NCBI GenBank assembly: GCA_023665805.1
Contig: JAMPDJ010000006.1
Location: forward strand, 58,909 to 122,908
Source: Bacteroides sp.
Lineage (GTDB): Bacteria > Bacteroidota > Bacteroidia > Bacteroidales > Bacteroidaceae
Length of the DNA stretch: 64,000 nt
Direction: 5' to 3'
Of the stretch, positions 59,959 to 64,000 are shown in pieces. The translations under genes and the position numbers were made by a program. The notes beneath the pieces were generated by a model that worked only from the letters and a program-made list of their open reading frames with translations, was not told the DNA's origin and searched no databases. Position 1 is the stretch's first letter, and every line of letters starts with the position of its first letter.

Positions 59959-60387
59959 TTATTGTGGCTGTTGTTGCCATCTTGCTTCCATATCCCTCGA
60001 CAATTCCACAATCTGACGGCTCAGTTTCACAAGTTCGATGGTGTGCTGCTCCAGTTTGTAGAGCAACGTCATCGCCTTTTTCTCGGAGAAATGCAGCCTC
60101 AGTTCCTTCACCACTTGGTTGTAATTCGTCCCCACGGCGCGGAACTGCGCGTGAAAATCCGACAGTTTGGTGTAGTAGTCCACCAGTGTCTTGTCCACCT
60201 TCAGCACCTTGAACGGCTGTCCGAAGAAGTGCGCCTTTAGGAAAATCGAGCGTACATAGACACCCGATTTCTCGAACATGGATAGGAAATCATTCCACTC
60301 CGAATCGTCAAAACGCACCATGATGCAATGCGTTTTTGGATTCAATTTGGGATTTCTCCCTGCTTTGCTTTTCCTTTTCTCATTCAT
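59959..60387 (-). CDS. MobA-like mobilisation protein
   Basis: 142 residues starting MNEKRKSKAGRNPKLNPKTH, then CIMVRFDDSEWNDFLSMFEK, a ribbon-helix-helix-type DNA-binding fold, and a helical tail. This is the small MobA/MbpA accessory protein of Bacteroides mobilisable and conjugative transposons, which binds oriT beside the relaxase. The relaxase gene (mobB) normally follows on the same strand, but here the defence block begins instead, so the transfer module is incomplete. oriT-like hairpins lie just upstream. Confidence 0.8.
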   Translation of the reverse strand: MNEKRKSKAGRNPKLNPKTHCIMVRFDDSEWNDFLSMFEKSGVYVRSIFLKAHFFGQPFKVLKVDKTLVDYYTKLSDFHAQFRAVGTNYNQVVKELRLHFSEKKAMTLLYKLEQHTIELVKLSRQIVELSRDMEARWQQQPQ

Positions 60388-60439
60388 ATTACTTTAGATT
60401 TAGCGGATTGACGGCATAAGCCGCCGCTTCAAGGCACAT

Positions 60440-60600
60440 ACACCGTAGGTCTGAAAGGCTGCCCGACTTCGGAGGGGAAGCCAGCCCCCTGCAAGGGCAA
60501 GGCGTTTTCCGTGGTTACTCAAATTATTTTGAGTAACTGAAAACATACCTTGCTATGTTCAAGTGAACATAAAAATCCGTCAGGGGACGGATGGAAAGAT
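60440..60600. other. Candidate oriT region
   Basis: Ahead of the MobA-like gene are three inverted repeats in 80 bp: GTTACTCAAA/TTTGAGTAAC (60514-60537), TATGTTCAAGTGAACATA (60555-60572) and ATCCGTC/GACGGAT (60576-60593), preceded by GC-rich GAGGGGAAGCCAGCCCCCTG. Such hairpin clusters upstream of mobA are the usual place of oriT in Bacteroides elements. The nick site was not identified. Apart from this, 60388-60809 holds no convincing gene. Confidence 0.45.
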
Positions 60601-60809
60601 ACCTTTCAGGACTCCGGTTGCGCCACCGTCGGCGAACCCTGCTGTCCGGGGGCAAAATTACGACTAAAACCCCGTGTCAGACAGGGTGTTGAACCGGACA
60701 GACGGAGACAACCGGCGCATCAAGTTGCCACTTCACCCGGAAGTGATACAAGTTCGGAAAATTCATTGTTTATTTGCAGCATGATTCAAGAAACCAACGA
60801 TTTGAAGAT

Positions 60810-61031
60810 ATGAGAAACGAAACATTCAAACACTTGGAAAACCGCTTCCGCGAATACTTGCCGAAACGGATACCCAAATTGTCGAAACCCTGGTTCTCCG
60901 ACAATTCGGTGACGTATGGATTTAATGACTTCATGACGCAATGGCGTCATTCATTGCTTATCTGTTACATCACTTCAGCACTGAACCTGACAGGCAGCAA
61001 TCAGCCTATATGTGTCTCATTACTGAAATAG
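60810..61031 (+). CDS. Small hypothetical protein, possibly a fragment
   Basis: 73 residues starting MRNETFKHLENRFREYLPKR, followed by LSKPWFSDNSVTYGFNDFM. No domain recognised. The N-terminal half is basic and helical. It could be a short regulator of the mobile element or the truncated start of a longer protein. Confidence 0.4.
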   Translation: MRNETFKHLENRFREYLPKRIPKLSKPWFSDNSVTYGFNDFMTQWRHSLLICYITSALNLTGSNQPICVSLLK

Positions 61032-61090
61032 AGGATGTAGTCCACATGGAAACTAAAAATTAAATCATCAACTATTAATACAGAAAGACT

Positions 61091-61411
61091 ATGGAAATCG
61101 TATCAATCGAGAAAAGGACCTTTGAGGAGCTGGTCGCCAAGTTCGACCGCTTTATCAACCGCATGGATGCCATCTGCCATAGGCACGGCGAAAAGAAAAT
61201 GAACGAGTGGATGGACAATCAGGACGTATGCAGGATGCTCGATATCAGCACACGAACCTTGCAAACGCTTCGGGACAACGGGACGTTGGGGTATAGCCAA
61301 ATTAACCATAAGATATATTACCGCCCCGAAGATGTGCAGCGTATCATGTCGGTAGCGGAAAGCAAGCGAAAGAATAAAAACGCAATGCCATCTTACTGTC
61401 ATACAGAGTAA
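61091..61411 (+). CDS. Helix-turn-helix excisionase-type protein 1
   Basis: 106 residues. The C-terminal winged HTH of the MerR/excisionase type is clear: WMDNQDVCRMLDISTRTLQT, then LRDNGTLGYSQINHKIYYRP. The N-terminal 35 residues form a helix (FEELVAKFDRFINRM). Pairs of such genes sit near mobA and the integrase in Bacteroides conjugative transposons, where some members (Xis2c/Xis2d) act in excision. It probably binds the element ends or its regulatory region. Confidence 0.8.
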   Translation: MEIVSIEKRTFEELVAKFDRFINRMDAICHRHGEKKMNEWMDNQDVCRMLDISTRTLQTLRDNGTLGYSQINHKIYYRPEDVQRIMSVAESKRKNKNAMPSYCHTE

Positions 61412-61486
61412 TGAAAATCAACCCCACTAAATCCAAAGTAATATGAACGAACTGATTAAAAAGAAAACGAGTGGATAATCCACTTC

Positions 61487-61756
61487 ATGGGCAGCCTCAA
61501 CCGTCTGCTGGACAACGTAGAGCATCTGACCGCCAACTATCGCCCGACACTGAACGGGGAGCGTTTCTTCACCGACAAGGAGGTGTCGGCACGTTTGAAG
61601 GTGAGCCGCCGGACGCTTCAAGACTACCGCGCCGATGGACGGATTGCCTACATCCAGTTGGGCGGTAAAATCCTATACCGTGAATCCGACATCGAAAGGA
61701 TGCTGACTGACAGTTACCGTTCCGCCTACCGACAGACAGTAACCAGATTTTTTTGA
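61487..61756 (+). CDS. Helix-turn-helix excisionase-type protein 2, N-terminus probably frameshifted
   Basis: 89 residues from the ATG at 61487: FFTDKEVSARLKVSRRTLQD, then YRADGRIAYIQLGGKILYRE, the same fold as the preceding gene. Upstream, an ATG at 61443 opens MNELIKK and would read on into NEWIIHFMGSLNRLL if one A were added to the run at 61458-61462; as given, it stops after 11 codons. So either the shorter form is used or the gene has lost its first 15 residues to a 1-bp deletion. 75 bp after the first HTH gene. Confidence 0.75.
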   Translation: MGSLNRLLDNVEHLTANYRPTLNGERFFTDKEVSARLKVSRRTLQDYRADGRIAYIQLGGKILYRESDIERMLTDSYRSAYRQTVTRFF

Positions 61757-61819
61757 AGGAGCGCAGTTTGCCGTCTGCCCATACTTGTGACAGCAAAGGC
61801 ATCCCAGTAAAAAGAAGAA

Positions 61820-61883
61820 GGAACGGCTTACGGATGAAGCATCAATGTTTAGCTTCGTCTGTAAGCCGTCCTTTCTCTTTCTT
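61820..61883. terminator. Strong hairpin terminator
   Basis: GAACGGCTTAC-GATGAAGC pairs with GCTTCGTC-GTAAGCCGTC around an 11-base loop, with T-rich sequence after it on the plus strand and A-rich before it, so it may work in both directions between the HTH gene and the minus-strand genes. Confidence 0.75.
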
Positions 61884-61952
61884 CTGATTTCCCGTCAGTC
61901 GCTTGTTTTCGTTGCCGGATGCCATAAATGCGTGTGGCTGGCGGGATGAACC

Positions 61953-62333
61953 TCAACTATACCATAGGTTGCTACCCTTGCCACAAGAGAAGAGCAATGT
62001 TATCGGATTCCTTTTCTTGGCGGCGCAGATTTTACTTATTACAAACCGTCTGAACAGGATACTCTCTCTACTGCATATTCTGAATGCAATGGCTATAATC
62101 ATTTCAAGATTATATACATCATAACTGATGCCGTCAGGTTGCTTGACATACTTCATCGTATCATATTCGTTCAACTCCTTATTCTTATATATAGCATGAA
62201 TCGCCTTGCGGATGTCGCAGGAGAATACCCCGAACAGGTCGGCTATCTCAAACTTGGTCATCCATACAGATGCTGTAGGTATGATTACTGCACCTGTTTC
62301 ACTGATTGTGATTATTCCTCTGTTCATAGTCAA
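61953..62333 (-). CDS. RhuM-like / conjugative-transposon hypothetical protein
   Basis: 126 residues: ISETGAVIIPTASVWMTKFE, then IADLFGVFSCDIRKAIHAIY and YNLEMIIAIAFRICSRES. This resembles the N-terminal part of RhuM-family proteins and small Bacteroides conjugative-element proteins with the same first domain. It looks like a DNA-interacting regulator (a winged-helix-like part). Its start overlaps the integrase stop by four bases, so the two are expressed together. Confidence 0.6.
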   Translation of the reverse strand: MTMNRGIITISETGAVIIPTASVWMTKFEIADLFGVFSCDIRKAIHAIYKNKELNEYDTMKYVKQPDGISYDVYNLEMIIAIAFRICSRESILFRRFVISKICAAKKRNPITLLFSCGKGSNLWYS

Positions 62334-63561
62334 AGACTTTTTGATAAGACACTTTTCACATTCATCATGTCTTTGAGTATGGAAGAATCCAATACACGGG
62401 CATAGTGCTGCGTCATTTTTATATTGGAATGACCGAGCATTTTCGCCACATTTTCAATGCTTACGCCATTGGCGAGGCACACAGAGGTCGCATACGAGTG
62501 TCGGGCTGTGTGCGTGGTCAAGCACTTTGAAATGCCACACAAATCGGCAATCTCTTTCAGATAGCTGTTCATCTTCTGATTGCAGGGGACGGGGAGCAAC
62601 ACATTTTTCTTTTGGCAAGTCGGATGGCTTTTGTATTTCTCCAAAATCTGCATCGGAATATCAAGCAAGGGTATGTTGCACATGTTTTCGTCTTTTGCCG
62701 AGGCTTCCGAATCCAATAATTGCCATTGTTGTCCTGAACGATATGCTCGGCGGATAGTTGCTGAACATCTATGAACGCCAACCCGGTGAATGCAGCAAAG
62801 GTGAAGACATCTCGCACGACTGTAATCCGCTCCAAAGAAAACTCCTTGTTGTAAATGGCGAGTAGTTCATCCATTGTCAGAAACTCACGGATAACCTCCT
62901 TCTCGTGGAACTTGATATCGATAAACGGGTCTTTGGTTATCCATTCGTTGGCGAGTGCGAGATTGGTAATCTTCTTCAGGCACTTCATATAACGGATGAC
63001 CGTATTTTGCTGGCACTCCTTTTCTGTCTTCAAGTAAAACTCAAAGGCACGTACCAGTTCGCCATTGACTTCTGCCAATGGCAAATCCTCCTTATCGTAT
63101 TTCAGTCTGATAAGTTCTGCAAGATAACGCTTGCAGCTTTCATAACGACGGACGGTAATCAGGGCATAATCCTTGCCTACAAGCTCACGGCATTGGTCGT
63201 TATGCTCCTGCATCGTTCCAATAATCGTGCGGATTTCCTTCACTTCCTCGTTAACTCCGAAGAACTTCTCTTGTAAGATTCGGGCTGTGACTGGATGGCT
63301 CCGCTCTTCCGGTTCATCGAACAACTTGCGCAATTTGATTTTGGCTTGCTCGATGTATAGGTTGAGTTCACAAGCCTTGCGGCTCTTGCCTTTGGCGCAC
63401 TCCTTTGCCTGATTCCATAGGGCAGGTTCAATGCTTATGCGGATGTTGTTTTCCACTCGCGCACCGTTCACCGTGATGCGCATACACACGGAGGCTTCTC
63501 CGTTTTTCAGCAGTTTGGCTTTCTTGATAAAGAAAAGCACATTGAATGAGTTTCGTTTCAT
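62330..63561 (-). pseudogene. Tyrosine-type integrase, frameshifted
   Basis: The N-terminal part (63561 to about 62690) has the SAM-like arm-binding and core domains (FNVLFFIKKAKLLKNGEASV; VRAFEFYLKTEKECQQNTVI). The catalytic part continues in another frame from about 62700: CNIPLLDIPMQILEKYK, TTHTARHSYATSVCL (His-x-x-Arg) and HYARVL (Tyr). Where the first catalytic Arg is expected the sequence reads FTGLAFIDVQ, as in the CTnDOT family, which lacks that Arg. One extra G at ACGAAAAC (about 62691) would restore IRKPRQKTENMCNIPLLD. As given, the enzyme lacks its His, Arg and Tyr and should be inactive. Right-hand end of the mobile remnant. Confidence 0.85.
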
Positions 63562-64000
63562 GTTCCTACAGTTTTTTCGTTGGACAAAAGTAGGAAACCA
63601 TGCACGCTTTCTTGATACGCAAAATGTTGCAAATCAGAGAGAAATAATCTTGTTCGGTGGAGATTCGCGCTCCACCTTTCTTGCTCCACCGATTGGAACA
63701 CCGGAAACAGTCATATTCTGCCGTTTTTTGCTTCCTCTCGGAAAACAAAAAATCCCGATTTCGTTTGGAAATCAGAATTTTACTGCTTTTTGCTTTTCTT
63801 CAAAGTGGTGCCGCCAGCACCATTTTTTATACTACCGAAATGAATTGTAGTAAATCTTGTTGAAATGCAAATCGCTATATATCAACCGAATTAAACCGAA
63901 CTAAATTTGTTTTGAAGCGTTAATATTCAAGAATTATAGGTAACTTTATAGGTAACTTTTCAAAAGTTTCCTATCTTTGTATCCGGATTTGGTTGGTGTT
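63562..64000. other. Right flank of the integrase
   Basis: 439 bp without a convincing gene. It holds the direct repeat ATAGGTAACTTT (two units, about 63936-63959) and a plus-strand -7-like box TATCTTTG close to the window end, which may start a gene beyond it. The attachment site of the element is expected in or beyond this stretch; no copy of the tRNA-Pro 3-prime end is seen. Confidence 0.45.

Noticed and set aside
60550..60813. 87-codon frame in the oriT-like region
   Set aside because: Covers hairpin-rich non-coding sequence, has no domain, and its codon composition is not protein-like.
62690..62716. Programmed frameshift in the integrase
   Set aside because: No slippery heptamer or stimulatory structure at the break; a simple 1-bp loss explains it better.
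63431..63850. 139-codon plus-strand frame overlapping the integrase start
   Set aside because: Antisense to the integrase N-terminus in its first part and low-complexity Phe/Arg-rich after it; no start signal or motif.

Overview
The window is a stretch of chromosome from a member of the Bacteroidales, most likely Prevotellaceae (Prevotella or Paraprevotella-like). The signs are: fimbrillin-type lipoproteins and DUF3575/DUF5119 proteins, type IX secretion (T9SS) genes porX and porW with a T9SS-type C-terminal sorting domain on a surface protein, promoters of the Bacteroidetes form (TTTG about 19-20 bases from TAnnTTTG) instead of sigma70-like boxes, the trpBEGDCFA gene order, and an integrase of the Bacteroides conjugative-transposon type. 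The species is inferred, not proven.

Layout. 0-0.7 kb: a decayed 6-bladed beta-propeller lipoprotein gene. 1.1-8.1 kb: the complete tryptophan operon on the minus strand, preceded by a leader peptide with two Trp codons and an attenuator hairpin. 9-27.4 kb: eleven plus-strand genes for cell-envelope proteins: an OmpA-like protein, a TPR-like periplasmic protein, two DUF3575 proteins, a DUF5119 lipoprotein, four fimbrillin-like lipoproteins, a short secreted protein and a 1541-residue protein made of seven successive beta-barrel-like modules. 28-31.7 kb: a large secreted T9SS cargo protein and a small partner, behind a promoter whose leader carries about ten GCAA repeats. 32-47.5 kb: housekeeping genes (pyrH, birA, yraN, tadA, trxA, dnaE, psd, pssA, tsaE, aroA) together with the T9SS genes porX and porW, then tRNA-Pro(GGG).

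47.8-63.6 kb is accessory DNA with a visibly more AT-rich composition: a broken insertion sequence that itself carries an inserted MITE, a defence block (XRE regulator, type I methylase fused to a half specificity subunit, HsdR, a 954-residue SIR2-domain protein, an AlbA_2/ATPase regulator), and the remains of a mobilisable or conjugative element (MobA-like protein without a relaxase, oriT-like hairpins, two excisionase-type HTH proteins, a RhuM-like protein and a frameshifted tyrosine integrase).

Scattered through the intergenic spaces are at least three families of short inverted-repeat elements. Family 1 (ends CCCCAATCGGTCATTAGA) has seven copies, one with a perfect 5-bp target duplication. 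Family 2 has ends like GAGACTGTCCAACAAGTC. Family 3 is clusters of TATTCGTGAATTC. The most noteworthy biology is the envelope locus with its poly-barrel protein, which looks like a surface-appendage or adhesion system next to T9SS components, followed by the M-S fusion/SIR2 defence block.
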